DNA of 64,000 nucleotides from JAVDCA01 sp035293985 (GTDB lineage: Bacteria > Pseudomonadota > Alphaproteobacteria > Rhizobiales > Xanthobacteraceae): positions 1 through 64,000 of the forward strand of contig DATGLS010000054.1 of assembly GCA_035293985.1 (NCBI GenBank), in the 5' to 3' direction. Position 1 is the stretch's first letter; the number at the start of each line of letters is the position of its first letter. Positions 23,568-32,433 of this stretch are shown here, one piece after another. The position numbers were made by a program, and so were the translations under genes. The notes under the pieces are model-generated. The model was not told the DNA's origin. It was given only the letters and a program-made list of their open reading frames with translations, and did not search any database.

Positions 23568-23804
23568 ATGGCGATGGATGCCCGCGAGATCGAGCGCCTG
23601 ATCAAGGCGAGCATTCCGGACGCCGAGGTGACGATCCGCGACCTCGCGGGCGACGGCGACCACTATGCCGCGACCGTGGTGTCGGCGAGCTTTCGCGGCA
23701 AGTCTCGGGTGCAGCAGCATCAGCTGGTCTACGCCGCGCTGAAGGGCCAGATGGGCGGCGTGCTGCACGCGCTCGCGCTGCAGACCGGCGTGCCCGCCGC
23801 CTGA
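23568..23804 (+). CDS. BolA family protein
   Basis: The 78-residue product (MAMDAREIERLIKASIPDAEV...) is a BolA-like protein of the short type. It has the C-terminal signature RVQQHQLVYAALKGQMGG, whose histidine is a known iron-sulfur ligand when bound to a CGFS glutaredoxin. TTGGAGG lies before the ATG at 23568. A CGFS glutaredoxin gene lies two genes downstream, which fits the known BolA-Grx partnership. Confidence 0.92.
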   Translation: MAMDAREIERLIKASIPDAEVTIRDLAGDGDHYAATVVSASFRGKSRVQQHQLVYAALKGQMGGVLHALALQTGVPAA

Positions 23805-23810
23805 TGCAGC

Positions 23811-24224
23811 ATGGCCGAGACCTCGCCGAACCGCGTGAAGACGCTTTCGCCCGCGGGGGCCATCGAGCCTACCGGCACCTGGAGCGTCGGCACGCGCGCC
23901 GGCGATTTCGTCTTCGTGGCCGGAATGCGCGGGATCGATCCCGCCACCAACAGCCTGATGGCCGGCGACGAGCCGCGCATCCGCCAGGCCTTCCGCAACA
24001 TGGAGCTGATCGCGCAGTCGGAAGGCGCGACCCTGCGCGATGCGGTCCGCCTCGTCGTCTATGTCACCGACATGGGGCGCTATCGGCCACTGGTGAACGC
24101 AATCCAAGAGGAAATCTGGGGACAGGGACCGTTTCCGCCGCGCACCATCGTCGAGGTCGCCCGGCTCAATCAGGACGACATCGTCGAGGTGGAGGGCACA
24201 TTCTTCGCCCCGGTGAAAAAGTGA
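23811..24224 (+). CDS. RidA family protein (YjgF/YER057c/UK114)
   Basis: The 137-residue protein has the RidA-family core: FVFVAGMRGIDP, RLVVYVTDM, and PPRTIVEVARLNQDDIVEVEGTF, in which the PPRT arginine binds the substrate carboxylate in enamine/imine deaminases. It may hydrolyse reactive imines released by PLP enzymes. The gene starts six bases after bolA and so lies between bolA and the glutaredoxin gene. The exact subfamily is not certain. Confidence 0.88.
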   Translation: MAETSPNRVKTLSPAGAIEPTGTWSVGTRAGDFVFVAGMRGIDPATNSLMAGDEPRIRQAFRNMELIAQSEGATLRDAVRLVVYVTDMGRYRPLVNAIQEEIWGQGPFPPRTIVEVARLNQDDIVEVEGTFFAPVKK

Positions 24225-24328
24225 GCCCAGGAGCCTGCCGCCGGTTGGGTGAAATCCGCTCTTGGGGTATATATATGCTTCGAACCGGCGGGTTCTTGAC
24301 CCCGCCCCGGACACGAAGGACGACATAA

Positions 24329-24667
24329 ATGGCCATCGAGCAATTCATCACCAACGAGGTGAAATCCAACGACGTGGTGCTGTTCATGAAGGGCACGCCG
24401 CAATTCCCGATGTGCGGGTTCTCGGGCCAGGTCGTGCAGATCCTCGATTACCTCGGCGTTCCCTACAAGGGCCTCAACGTGCTCGAGAACGACGAGCTGC
24501 GCCAGGGCATCAAGTCGTTCTCCAACTGGCCGACCATTCCGCAGCTCTACGTCAAGGGCGAGTTCGTCGGCGGCTGCGACATCATCCGCGAGATGTTCCA
24601 GGCGGGCGAGCTGCAGAGCCTGTTCAAGGACAAGGGCGTGCCCGTTAAGGAGAGCGCCGGCGCCTGA
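24329..24667 (+). CDS. grxD: Monothiol glutaredoxin, CGFS type (Grx4/GrxD)
   Basis: The 112-residue product has the monothiol active site C29-G-F-S (FPMCGFSGQ), the conserved WPTIPQLYVKGEFVGGCDI glutathione-binding region and K21 before it. Such glutaredoxins carry a [2Fe-2S] cluster shared with glutathione and hand it to apo-proteins or BolA partners. The start follows AAGGA. A strong bidirectional terminator comes 30 bases after the stop. Confidence 0.96.
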   Translation: MAIEQFITNEVKSNDVVLFMKGTPQFPMCGFSGQVVQILDYLGVPYKGLNVLENDELRQGIKSFSNWPTIPQLYVKGEFVGGCDIIREMFQAGELQSLFKDKGVPVKESAGA

Positions 24668-24696
24668 CGCGCCACGCGATCGATCTCTGGAAATGA

Positions 24697-24722
24697 CAAA
24701 GCCGCCCGAACGGGCGGCTTTG
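24697..24722. terminator. Bidirectional intrinsic terminator
   Basis: CAAAGCCGCCCG / CGGGCGGCTTTG form a 12-bp perfect stem with an AA loop; the flanking A and T runs work in both directions. It lies between convergent grxD and rpsD. Confidence 0.9.
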
Positions 24723-24747
24723 CGATTCTTGGATCGTGGCGTGACGA

Positions 24748-25365
24748 TCAGCGCGAATAATATTCCACGACCAGATGCGGCTCCATCACGGCCGCGTAGG
24801 GCACCTCGCCGGGCTGCGGGATGCGGGTGAGCTTCGCGGTCATCTTCGAGTGGTTGGCCTCGATGTAATCGGGGACGTCGCGCTCGGCGAGGCCGACCGC
24901 TTCCAGCACCAGGGCGAGCTGCTTCGAGGCTTCCTTGACCTCGATCTCCTCGTTGACCTTGAGCCGATAGCTCGGGATGGTGACGCGCCGGCCGTTCACC
25001 TTGATGTGGCCGTGGTTGATGAACTGACGCGCCGCGAAGATGGTCGGCACGAGCTTCGCCCGGTAGACCACGGCGTCGAGGCGCCGCTCCAAAAGGGCGA
25101 TCAGGTGGGCACCGGAGTCGCCCTTCATGCGGATCGCCTCTTCGTAGATGCCGCGGAACTGGCGCTCCGAGATGTTGGCGTAATAGCCCTTGAGCTGCTG
25201 CTTGGCGCGTAGCTGGATGCCGTAGTCGGAGAGCTTGCCTTTGCGGCGCTGGCCGTGCTGGCCGGGGCCATATTCGCGGCGATTGACGGGGCTCTTCGGG
25301 CGGCCCCAGATGTTCTTGCCCATGCGGCGATCGATCTTGTACTTCGCCTCGGTGCGCTTGGTCAT
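24748..25365 (-). CDS. rpsD: 30S ribosomal protein S4
   Basis: The 205-residue primary 16S rRNA-binding protein starts MTKRTEAKYKIDRRMGKNIWG. It has the S4 RNA-binding domain in the middle (ERRLDAVVYRAKLVPTIFAARQFINHGHIKVNGRRVTIPSYRL) and the conserved C-terminal region ending VVEYYSR. In other bacteria S4 also regulates its own mRNA; no such structure is assigned here. The ATG at 25365 has GAGG six bases upstream. Confidence 0.98.
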   Translation of the reverse strand: MTKRTEAKYKIDRRMGKNIWGRPKSPVNRREYGPGQHGQRRKGKLSDYGIQLRAKQQLKGYYANISERQFRGIYEEAIRMKGDSGAHLIALLERRLDAVVYRAKLVPTIFAARQFINHGHIKVNGRRVTIPSYRLKVNEEIEVKEASKQLALVLEAVGLAERDVPDYIEANHSKMTAKLTRIPQPGEVPYAAVMEPHLVVEYYSR

Positions 25366-25510
25366 CGCGTCCTCAGTTGCGGCAGGCGTCCGGCCGGCCA
25401 GTTGATGATGTGGTTGTCGAGGATCGCGCCCTCCTCCTTCCCCGTTTCGGGGACGACAGGCGTGGGCCCAAATCAGCGCCAAGGCCCGGCCGCGGGTCGC
25501 GAAACGCCAC

Positions 25511-25534
25511 GCCGGCCTTGTAAAAAAGGCCGGC
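25511..25534. other. Perfect hairpin upstream of rpsD
   Basis: GCCGGCCTT and AAGGCCGGC form a 9-bp stem with a GTAAAA loop, 146 bases before the rpsD start and 37 bases past the murI stop. It could terminate murI or belong to the rpsD leader. No T-tract follows in either direction, so the role is open. Confidence 0.45.
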
Positions 25535-25570
25535 GGGACGGCAGGTTTCTAGGAAGAAAGCCGCTTCTTG

Positions 25571-26386
25571 TCAAATTGCCGGCGCGTCGGCCATCGCCTT
25601 GATTCCGAAGCCGGAAAGCGCCTCTGCCAGGCGCGGCGCGATAGGGCGGCCAGAGGTGAAGCGCGCGAGGGCCGGCGCGGCGACGACGCCCGCTTGCGGT
25701 GGACCCAACAGCTCGACGACCCGCCGCGCGATCGCGGGGGCCGGGTCGATCCAGGCGACCGGCCAGGGGGCGAGCCGCACCAGGCTGTCGAGCAGCAACG
25801 GAAAGTGGGTGCAGGCGAGCACGACCGTGTCGGTCCGCCGGCCGCCACTGTCGACGAAGCAGGGCGCGATCTCGGCCATGATGGCGGCCTCATCCACCGG
25901 TTGGCCCCGCAGTGCGGCCTCGGTGATCGCCGCCAATCGTGCCGCGCCCACCAGGGTGACGGCGCAGCCCTGGGCGAAATCGTCGATAAGCTTGCGGGTG
26001 TATTCCCGCCGCACGGTGGCCTCGGTGCCGAGGACCGAGACGAGCTTGCTGCGCGACGCTGCGCAGGCCGGCTTGATGGCAGGCACGGTGCCGACGAACG
26101 CCACGGTGTGGCGCGCGCGCAGCGCCGGCAGCGCCAGGGTCGAGGCGGTGTTGCAGGCGATGACGACGAGATCGGGCGTGGTGTCGGCGATCAGCTTCCC
26201 CATGAGCGGCACGATGCGCGCGACCAGCGCCGTCTCGCTGTGCCGGCCGTAGGGGAAGAATGCGTCGTCCGCCACATAGACGAGCCGGGCGTCGGGCCGC
26301 GCCGCCGCGATTTCGCGAAAGACCGTCAACCCGCCGAGGCCGGAGTCGAACACCAGGATCGTGGCTTCAGTCATCGGGGAGCGCAT
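25571..26386 (-). CDS. murI: Glutamate racemase
   Basis: The 271-residue enzyme makes D-glutamate for peptidoglycan. The two catalytic cysteines are C78 (ACNTAST) and C192 (ACTHFPLL), and the N-terminal VFDSGLGGL is the family start. The start is uncertain: ATG 26386 (MRSPMTEA) and ATG 26374 (MTEA) both lack a clear ribosome site; the longer form is given. Divergent from the SH3-domain gene, with 185 bases between. Confidence 0.94.
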   Translation of the reverse strand: MRSPMTEATILVFDSGLGGLTVFREIAAARPDARLVYVADDAFFPYGRHSETALVARIVPLMGKLIADTTPDLVVIACNTASTLALPALRARHTVAFVGTVPAIKPACAASRSKLVSVLGTEATVRREYTRKLIDDFAQGCAVTLVGAARLAAITEAALRGQPVDEAAIMAEIAPCFVDSGGRRTDTVVLACTHFPLLLDSLVRLAPWPVAWIDPAPAIARRVVELLGPPQAGVVAAPALARFTSGRPIAPRLAEALSGFGIKAMADAPAI

Positions 26387-26571
26387 CTGCGGGAGGAACT
26401 GTGACGACGAATCGACGACAGCACGCAAGGAATACGGCGGGCAGGCGAGTTTTTCCAAATCTGCGACCATTTGGCAAATCCGCGTGCCGGCCGGAACGCA
26501 GCCAAAAAAGTGGCGTTTCACCGCCGGGAGCCCGGGGGGAATCCGTATCCGCCCAGGTGAGGAGTTCCAAA

Positions 26572-27333
26572 ATGACGCTGAGAAGGAAACTGCTGACAAG
26601 CGCAGGTCTGCTCGTCGTTTCGACCGGTATTGCTCTCGCCGCACCCGCTGTCGTGGAGAGCGCGGTCAATCTGCGCGCCGGACCCGGCGTTGATTTCCCG
26701 GTGATCACCTCGATGCAGGCCGGCACGCCGGTCAACGTGATCGGCTGCGGCGAGAATTGGTGCCGGGTTGCGTTCGGCGGCACCGTCGGCTTCGCCGATC
26801 GCGACTTTCTCGCGCTCGGCGGCCGTGTCGGGCCGCCGTCGGTAACGGTCGGTTCGAGCTACGGTTATGAAGGCCCAGGCTACGCGGGCTATGAAACGGG
26901 CCGCTATTCCTACGGAGCCACGCCGGGCTACACACATGGCTACGGCAGCACCGCCTACAGCAGTTACCGCGGCAGTTACGGCACTTATGGGAATGAGAGC
27001 CGCCGCGAGCGCGTCGAGACACGCACCCGCTCGGACGAGCCGCGGACCGCGGCCGAGCTCAAGGGCGACAACCCGATGAAGAACTATAAGAGCACGGCAA
27101 ATCCGAATCTGCGGCGCTCCGAGCAACAGTCGGCCGAGATCAAGGGCGACAATCCGATGAAGAACTACAAGAGCACGGCGAACCCGAACCTGCGCGCCGC
27201 GGAACCGCCGGCCGCGATCAAGGGCAACAATCCGATGAAGATGCCTCCGCGCAGCACGGCGACGAACGAGCGCGGCACCCGCCGCTCGGGCGAGACGACC
27301 GGGGCCGCCCCGAAGGATGAGCGCCACTACTGA
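26572..27333 (+). CDS. Secreted bacterial SH3-domain protein with C-terminal repeats
   Basis: The 253-residue protein has a signal peptide (MTLRRKLLTSAGLLVVSTG, cleavage after ALA). A bacterial SH3 domain covers about residues 27-82 (VNLRAGPGVDFPVITSM, GCGENWCRVAFGGTVGFADRDFL), which in such proteins often binds cell-wall peptide stems. A Gly/Tyr-rich linker follows (GYEGPGYAGYETGRYSYG). The tail has three copies of a 26-27-residue unit beginning KGDNPMK or KGNNPMK, two of them sharing KGDNPMKNYKSTANPNLR. The start has GAGGAG upstream. Its role in the envelope is unknown. Confidence 0.82.
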   Translation: MTLRRKLLTSAGLLVVSTGIALAAPAVVESAVNLRAGPGVDFPVITSMQAGTPVNVIGCGENWCRVAFGGTVGFADRDFLALGGRVGPPSVTVGSSYGYEGPGYAGYETGRYSYGATPGYTHGYGSTAYSSYRGSYGTYGNESRRERVETRTRSDEPRTAAELKGDNPMKNYKSTANPNLRRSEQQSAEIKGDNPMKNYKSTANPNLRAAEPPAAIKGNNPMKMPPRSTATNERGTRRSGETTGAAPKDERHY

Positions 27334-27408
27334 GAGCGTCTCCGGCCGGTGCCACCCGGCGCCGGCCGGAGATCGTGACGAGGTGCTCGGGCAGATCGAA
27401 GCGCGCCG

Positions 27409-28479
27409 CTATTGCGGCAGCTGCTCGATGACGCCGTACCAGCCGAGGCCGCGATAAGTCTCGTAGCCCGGCGTCCGGTGAAAGGCGACGACGCGGCCGG
27501 ACGGGTCGGTGTAGTTTCCGCTCGGGCTGCCATCTGCTTTGAGTGCGAAGTCGCTGGTGAGAACGCCGCGGCCATCCGAGGCCGCGATGATCCTGCGCTT
27601 GGCGTCGACCAGCATCACGCGGGTGCGCGATGCCTCCTCGGGGGTGAGGCGCACGCCTTGCACGATCGCGCGCGATTGCGGCTCCCAATCGAAGTGCACC
27701 GCGAGCACGCCGATCGGCTTTCCGTGCGTATCTCCGCCTTCGCGCACGGAAGCGACATAGGTCGCGACTTGCGCCCCTTTGAGCTGCGCGCAGGAGTTGA
27801 TGTCGCCGACCGCGTACTCCTCGCCCGATGCCAGGTTGCGCCCGCGCGCATACCACGGCTCGTGGCCGACTTGCGCGCCGACGACCGGGTAGCGGTCGGG
27901 GCGGCCATTGGCGATGACGCGCCCTGAGAGATCGCACAGCCACAGATCGAGATAGACGGTGTACGAGGAGAGGATGACGCCGAGCCGCTTGCTCGCATAT
28001 TCGACCGCGTCCGGCGTCGGCGCCGCGGCGCAGTCCACGACGGCCGCGTCGGTCGCCCACCAACGCACGTCGCAGGTGCGCTCATAGAGATTGCGATCGG
28101 CGATCTCGATGGCATTGAGCGCGAGGTCGACCAGGCGGTCGGCGCGTGCCTGCATGGCCATCTGCTCGGTCGCCTCCTTGAGCGTCCCGATCCGCCCGCC
28201 GAGGCTCTGCTGCAGCTCGGTCGCCACATCGGCGATCTGCGTCGAGACCGAGCGCACCTCGCCGGCGACGACCGCAAAGCCGCGCCCGTGCTCGCCGGCG
28301 CGGGCCGCCTCGATCAGCGCATTGAGCGCCAGGATCTTCATGCGGCCGGTGATGTCCTGGATGATGCGGATGTTCGCATCGGTCAGCGAGCTCAGCGCGT
28401 CGGCCGCCTCGGCGACGACGCTGGTGAGCGCGCGGGGTTTGCTGTTTGCGGGATTGGGAGCCGGCATGCGTAAAGCCAT
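27409..28479 (-). CDS. Soluble chemoreceptor-like protein: MCP tip followed by a sensory domain
   Basis: The 356-residue protein has no membrane segment. Residues about 15-80 match the hairpin tip of chemoreceptors (MKILALNALIEAARAGEHGRGFAVVAGEVR), which binds CheA/CheW. After a short helix comes a roughly 220-residue region with features of a Cache-like sensor: VYLDLWLCDLSGRVIANG, DINSCAQLKGAQVATYVASVREGG, IGVLAVHFDWEPQ and GLGWYGVIEQL. The signalling tip thus comes first and the sensor last, and the helical bundle is shorter than in a normal receptor. The start may be 28479 or the ATG at 28467. Confidence 0.75.
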   Translation of the reverse strand: MALRMPAPNPANSKPRALTSVVAEAADALSSLTDANIRIIQDITGRMKILALNALIEAARAGEHGRGFAVVAGEVRSVSTQIADVATELQQSLGGRIGTLKEATEQMAMQARADRLVDLALNAIEIADRNLYERTCDVRWWATDAAVVDCAAAPTPDAVEYASKRLGVILSSYTVYLDLWLCDLSGRVIANGRPDRYPVVGAQVGHEPWYARGRNLASGEEYAVGDINSCAQLKGAQVATYVASVREGGDTHGKPIGVLAVHFDWEPQSRAIVQGVRLTPEEASRTRVMLVDAKRRIIAASDGRGVLTSDFALKADGSPSGNYTDPSGRVVAFHRTPGYETYRGLGWYGVIEQLPQ

Positions 28480-28593
28480 GAATCGAAGTCGACTCAGAAT
28501 CGCGGAGGCCGTTTAATCCCCCGTAAATTTTACCGCGTCACGAGCGCCGCTTTTTTGTGCAGCATGCCCTCGGTAAAGCACGCGCAAAATGGG

Positions 28594-29904
28594 TCAGGCG
28601 CCGCCAAAGACGCGGTGAAAGATCGTGTCGACGTGCTTGAGGTGATAGTCGAGATCGAACTCCTTCGCGAGCTCGCTCGCGCCGAGATACTTGCGCACGT
28701 CCGCGTCGGCCTGCAGCTGGGCGAGGAAGTCATCCGCCTCGCCGCGCCAGATCTTCATGGCGTTGCGCTGGACCAGGCGGTAGGCGTCCTCGCGGCTCGC
28801 GCCCTTCTGGGTGAGCGCGATCAGCACGCGCTGGGAATGCACGAGCCCGCCCAGGCGGCCGAGGTTCTTCTGCATGTTCTCCGGGTAGACGATCAGCCGA
28901 TCGACCAGGCCGGCGAGGCGGTTGAGCGCGAAATCGAGCGTGACCGTCGCGTCCGGCCCGATCATGCGCTCGACCGAGGAATGCGAGATGTCGCGCTCGT
29001 GCCATAGCGCGACATTCTCCAGCGCCGGCGTCACATAGCCGCGCACGACGCGGGCGAGGCCGGTGATGTTCTCCGACAGCACCGGATTGCGCTTGTGCGG
29101 CATGGCCGAGGAGCCTTTCTGGCCCTCGGAGAAGAACTCTTCGGCCTCCAGCACCTCGGTGCGCTGCAGGTGGCGGATCTCGGTCGCGAGCCGCTCCATC
29201 GACGAGGCGACGACGCCGAGCGTCGCAAAATACATGGCGTGGCGGTCGCGCGGGATCACCTGGGTCGAGATCGGCTCGACCGCGAGCCCCATCGCTTGCG
29301 CGACATGCGCCTCCACGCGTGGATCGATCTGCGCGAAGGTGCCGACCGCGCCCGAGATCGCGCAGGTCGCGACCTCGCGCCTCGCCGCGAGGAGCCGCTC
29401 GCGGCAGCGGGTGAATTCCGCATAGGCCGAGGCAAGCTTGAGCCCGAAGGTGGTCGGCTCGGCATGGATGCCGTGCGAGCGTCCGATGGTGGGCGTGAGC
29501 TTGTGCTCGAAGGCGCGCCGCTTGAGCGCGGCCAGCACCTTGTCGGTATCGGCGATGAGGATGTCGGCGGCGCGCACCAGCTGCACGTTGAAGCAGGTGT
29601 CGAGCACATCGGACGACGTCATGCCCTGGTGCACGAACCGGGCAGGGGCCCCGACGATCTCGGCGAGATGGGTGAGAAACGCGATGACGTCGTGCTTGAC
29701 CTCGCGCTCGATCTCCTCGATGCGCTCGACGTTGAACTTGGCATCCTTGCCCTTGGCCCAGATCGCCTGCGCGGCCTCTTTGGGGATGACGCCCGCCTCG
29801 GCGAGGGCATCGGCGGCATGCGCCTCGATCTCGAACCAGATGCGGAAGCGCATCTGCGCGTCCCAGATCGCAGCCATTTCGGGGCGGGTGTAGCGCGGAA
29901 TCAT
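28594..29904 (-). CDS. purB: Adenylosuccinate lyase
   Basis: The 436-residue fumarase/aspartase-superfamily enzyme acts twice in purine synthesis, releasing fumarate from SAICAR and from adenylosuccinate. It has the signature loop GSSAMPHKRNP, the catalytic-histidine region GRSHGIHAEPTTFG and TSSDVLDT. The start at 29904 (MIPRYTRPEM) matches homologues and has GAGG upstream; an ATG at 29922 would add six residues. It works downstream of PurC, encoded 11 kb away. Confidence 0.97.
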   Translation of the reverse strand: MIPRYTRPEMAAIWDAQMRFRIWFEIEAHAADALAEAGVIPKEAAQAIWAKGKDAKFNVERIEEIEREVKHDVIAFLTHLAEIVGAPARFVHQGMTSSDVLDTCFNVQLVRAADILIADTDKVLAALKRRAFEHKLTPTIGRSHGIHAEPTTFGLKLASAYAEFTRCRERLLAARREVATCAISGAVGTFAQIDPRVEAHVAQAMGLAVEPISTQVIPRDRHAMYFATLGVVASSMERLATEIRHLQRTEVLEAEEFFSEGQKGSSAMPHKRNPVLSENITGLARVVRGYVTPALENVALWHERDISHSSVERMIGPDATVTLDFALNRLAGLVDRLIVYPENMQKNLGRLGGLVHSQRVLIALTQKGASREDAYRLVQRNAMKIWRGEADDFLAQLQADADVRKYLGASELAKEFDLDYHLKHVDTIFHRVFGGA

Positions 29905-29995
29905 CGAGGCCTCAGCGGACATTACGCCCTGCGGGCTGTATCATAATCGGCGGCCTTGGCAATCGGCGCCATGGCTATGGGTGAGGGAGACCAGC

Positions 29996-30484
29996 ATGCA
30001 ATTCGGCGATCTGATGACCCGTGCGGAGCGGATCGGGGCGCTGCTCAAGACGCGGCGCGAGCGCATCGCGGTCGCCGAATCCTCGACCGGCGGGCTGATC
30101 TCTGCGTCGCTCCTCGGCGTCGGCGGCGCCTCGGCCTATTTCCTCGGCGGCGCCGTCGTCTACACCCAGACGGCGCGGCGTGCCCTGCTGGACATCCAGG
30201 ACGCTGCGATGGCGGGCATGCGCGCCTCGACCGAGTCCTATGCGCTGCTGCTCGCGCGCACCGCGCGCACGCGCTTCGCCTCGAGCTGGGCGCTCGCCGA
30301 GACCGGTGCGACCGGGCCGACCGGCAACCGCTACGGCGATGCGGCCGGTCACAGCTGCATCGCGGTCGTCGGCGCCACCGAGCGGGCGATCACGCTCGAG
30401 ACCGGCAAGAGCGATCGCATCGCCAACATGCACGCCTTCGCGGCGGCGGCGCTCGACCTGCTGGAGACGGCGCTGCGCGGCTGA
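29996..30484 (+). CDS. pncC: CinA C-terminal domain protein (nicotinamide-nucleotide amidohydrolase PncC)
   Basis: The 162-residue stand-alone CinA C-terminal domain deamidates NMN to NaMN. Marks: ERIAVAESSTGGLISASLL, FLGGAVVYTQTAR, ALAETGATGPTGNRYGD. The ATG at 29996 has AGGGAGA seven bases before it; a GTG at 29981 would overlap that site. Divergent from purB. Confidence 0.9.
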   Translation: MQFGDLMTRAERIGALLKTRRERIAVAESSTGGLISASLLGVGGASAYFLGGAVVYTQTARRALLDIQDAAMAGMRASTESYALLLARTARTRFASSWALAETGATGPTGNRYGDAAGHSCIAVVGATERAITLETGKSDRIANMHAFAAAALDLLETALRG

Positions 30485-30569
30485 AGTGCGCATGGACGGC
30501 CTGCTCCGGCGTCTTGCGGGGCGCCCACCCTCGGGTGCAGCATGGTTGCCGCCGGGGAGGGACCAAGCC

Positions 30570-31865
30570 ATGACTGCAGCGACGGCCGCGACCGGAGCGC
30601 CTGGCGAACGCAGCCGCGAGGCGGTTGTCGCCGGCGTGATCGGCAATATCCTCGAATGGTACGACTTCGCCGTCTACGGCTACCTCGCCGCGACGATTTC
30701 CGGGTTGTTCTTCCCCTCGAGCGACAAGCTCGCTTCGCTGCTGACAACCTACCTGGTGTTCGGCATCGGCTTCGTGATGCGGCCGGTGGGCTCGATCGTG
30801 TTCGGCATCTACGGCGACCGTCACGGCCGGCGCAAGGCGCTCAGTGCCGTGATCTTCCTGATGGCGATCTCGACCTGCGCGATCGGCTTCCTGCCGACCT
30901 ATAGCCAGGTCGGCGTGCTGGCCCCGATCCTCCTCGTCGTCTGCCGGCTGGCGCAGGGCCTCTCGGCCGGGGGCGAGTGGGGCGGATCGACCGCCTATAT
31001 CGTGGAATATGCGCCCGAGGGTCGCCGCGGCTTCATCGGCTCGTGGCAGCAATTCAGCGTCGGCGCGGGCTTCCTGCTCGGCTCGCTCTCGGCGACCGTG
31101 ATGAGCTTCACCCTCGCGCCGGCGACGCTTTCGTCGGTCGGCTGGCGGATTCCGTTTCTCCTCGGCATCGTGCTCGGCGGCCTCGGCGCCTATCTGCGCT
31201 GGCGGCTCGCCGACACGCCGAAATTCACCGAGATCGAGGAGCATCACGCGGTCGCGGCGGCCCCGCTCGCGGAGGCGCTGACGAAATATCCGCGCGAGAC
31301 CTTCACGGCGTTCGGCCTCACGCTGCACAACACGGTCGCGTACTACATCTCGCTCATCTACATGGCGGGCTACCTCACGCAGGTCGGCAATATCCCGAAG
31401 CCGACAGCGCAGCTCATCGGAACCATTTGCCTCGCCGTCTTCGTCGTGCTGATCCCGTTCATGGGCAAGCTGTCGGATCGGTTCGGCCGTCGGCCGCAGC
31501 TCATGGCCTCGTGCATCGGCTTTGCGCTGCTCGGCTATCCGTTCTTCCTGCTCGGATCGTCCGGCCGCATCGAGCTAGCGTTCCTCGCCCAGTTCCTGAT
31601 GGTGGCGTTCCTGTCGCTCTATGCGGGCGCCTGTCCGGCCGCCTATGCGGAGCTCTTCCCGACCCGGGTGCGCTACACGGCGCTGTCCATCGGCTACAAC
31701 ATCGCGGTCGCGATCTTCGGCGGTTTCGCACCGTCGATCGCGACTTGGCTGATCAAGGTGACCGGCAATCCGCTGTCGCCGGCGTTCTATGTCATCGGGG
31801 CCGCCGTGATCACACTGGTGCTCCTGACGCGGATCCGCGAGACCGCGTTCACGCCGTTGAAGTAG
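30570..31865 (+). CDS. MFS transporter, metabolite:H+ symporter family
   Basis: The 431-residue protein has 12 predicted membrane segments and the MHS-family marks: N-terminal GNILEWYDFAVYGYLA, the loop 2-3 motif GDRHGRRKALS, RLAQGLSAGGEWGGSTAYIVEYAPEGRRG, and the second-half GKLSDRFGRRPQ. Relatives (KgtP, ProP, citrate carriers) import organic acids, proline or betaine with protons in the inner membrane; the substrate cannot be told. The start has GGGAGGG eight bases upstream. It follows pncC on the same strand. Confidence 0.9.
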   Translation: MTAATAATGAPGERSREAVVAGVIGNILEWYDFAVYGYLAATISGLFFPSSDKLASLLTTYLVFGIGFVMRPVGSIVFGIYGDRHGRRKALSAVIFLMAISTCAIGFLPTYSQVGVLAPILLVVCRLAQGLSAGGEWGGSTAYIVEYAPEGRRGFIGSWQQFSVGAGFLLGSLSATVMSFTLAPATLSSVGWRIPFLLGIVLGGLGAYLRWRLADTPKFTEIEEHHAVAAAPLAEALTKYPRETFTAFGLTLHNTVAYYISLIYMAGYLTQVGNIPKPTAQLIGTICLAVFVVLIPFMGKLSDRFGRRPQLMASCIGFALLGYPFFLLGSSGRIELAFLAQFLMVAFLSLYAGACPAAYAELFPTRVRYTALSIGYNIAVAIFGGFAPSIATWLIKVTGNPLSPAFYVIGAAVITLVLLTRIRETAFTPLK

Positions 31866-31950
31866 GGGGAAAATCGCGCGCGCCTCACCGTACGGGCAAA
31901 AGCGCACTGATCGGCGGTCGATGACCCTCTTCACGAGGTGGGATTTTTTT

Positions 31951-32085
31951 CTGAAGAAAATACAGGCGATTTACAGGGCGCCGACGCCGGCCAAATACAG
32001 GAAAAGCCATTCAAATACCTGAGGAAATGGCCTGAGCGCACAGCAGGCGAACAACAGGAGCGAAAAACAGGAAGAACAGGACGAG
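31951..32085. repeat. ACAGG-rich degenerate repeat region
   Basis: Within about 120 bp ACAGG occurs six times (31962, 31973, 31997, 32054, 32067, 32076), often after AA or TT. It lies in a 571-base gap (31866-32436) with no convincing gene. A 97-codon open frame there lacks any protein-like pattern. Confidence 0.45.
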
Positions 32086-32320
32086 CGCTGCGGTTTCGGG
32101 CGGGCGCGATCCGGCTTCCTATGCGGTTGCCAGAAAATCGGCGGCGCGCAACGACGAACCCATCGCGCTCTGCGGCGGCCGGGCCCCCGAAGCGCGCAGC
32201 TCCGGACACGCGAATGTCACTCTGCACTTAATGCCATGCGCCCCTCGCGCTGGGAATGCAAGCCGACTTCAATCTATCCCCGTTATTCAGGTTTTTATCG
32301 GGCTTGACGGAGCTTGGCGC

Positions 32321-32433
32321 GTAGTGTGGGCAGAGGCGCAAATCTCCGCTCTCGCCGCGTGGGCAAAATCGCCGATGCGCCCTTGCCGACGCGGGTGATT
32401 CCGAGCAGGCGATTTTGCCCACCTGCGGCCTAC
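32321..32433. repeat. Dispersed inverted repeat, family A copy 4 (divergent)
   Basis: The ends GTAGTGTGGGCAGAGGCG and GCCCACCTGCGGCCTAC are inverted, and an inner CGTGGGCAAAATCGCC/GGCGATTTTGCCCAC palindrome resembles copy 1. It stops three bases short of the stop of the deaminase-like gene. Confidence 0.65.

Noticed and set aside
25511..25534. Ribosomal-protein S4 autoregulatory leader
   Set aside because: The hairpin is real but lies 146 bases from the start codon and has no pseudoknot that I can see; left as an unassigned hairpin.
31938..32231. A 97-codon ORF in the gap after the MFS gene
   Set aside because: No ribosome site, no domain pattern, and it overlaps the ACAGG-rich repeat; composition is not protein-like.
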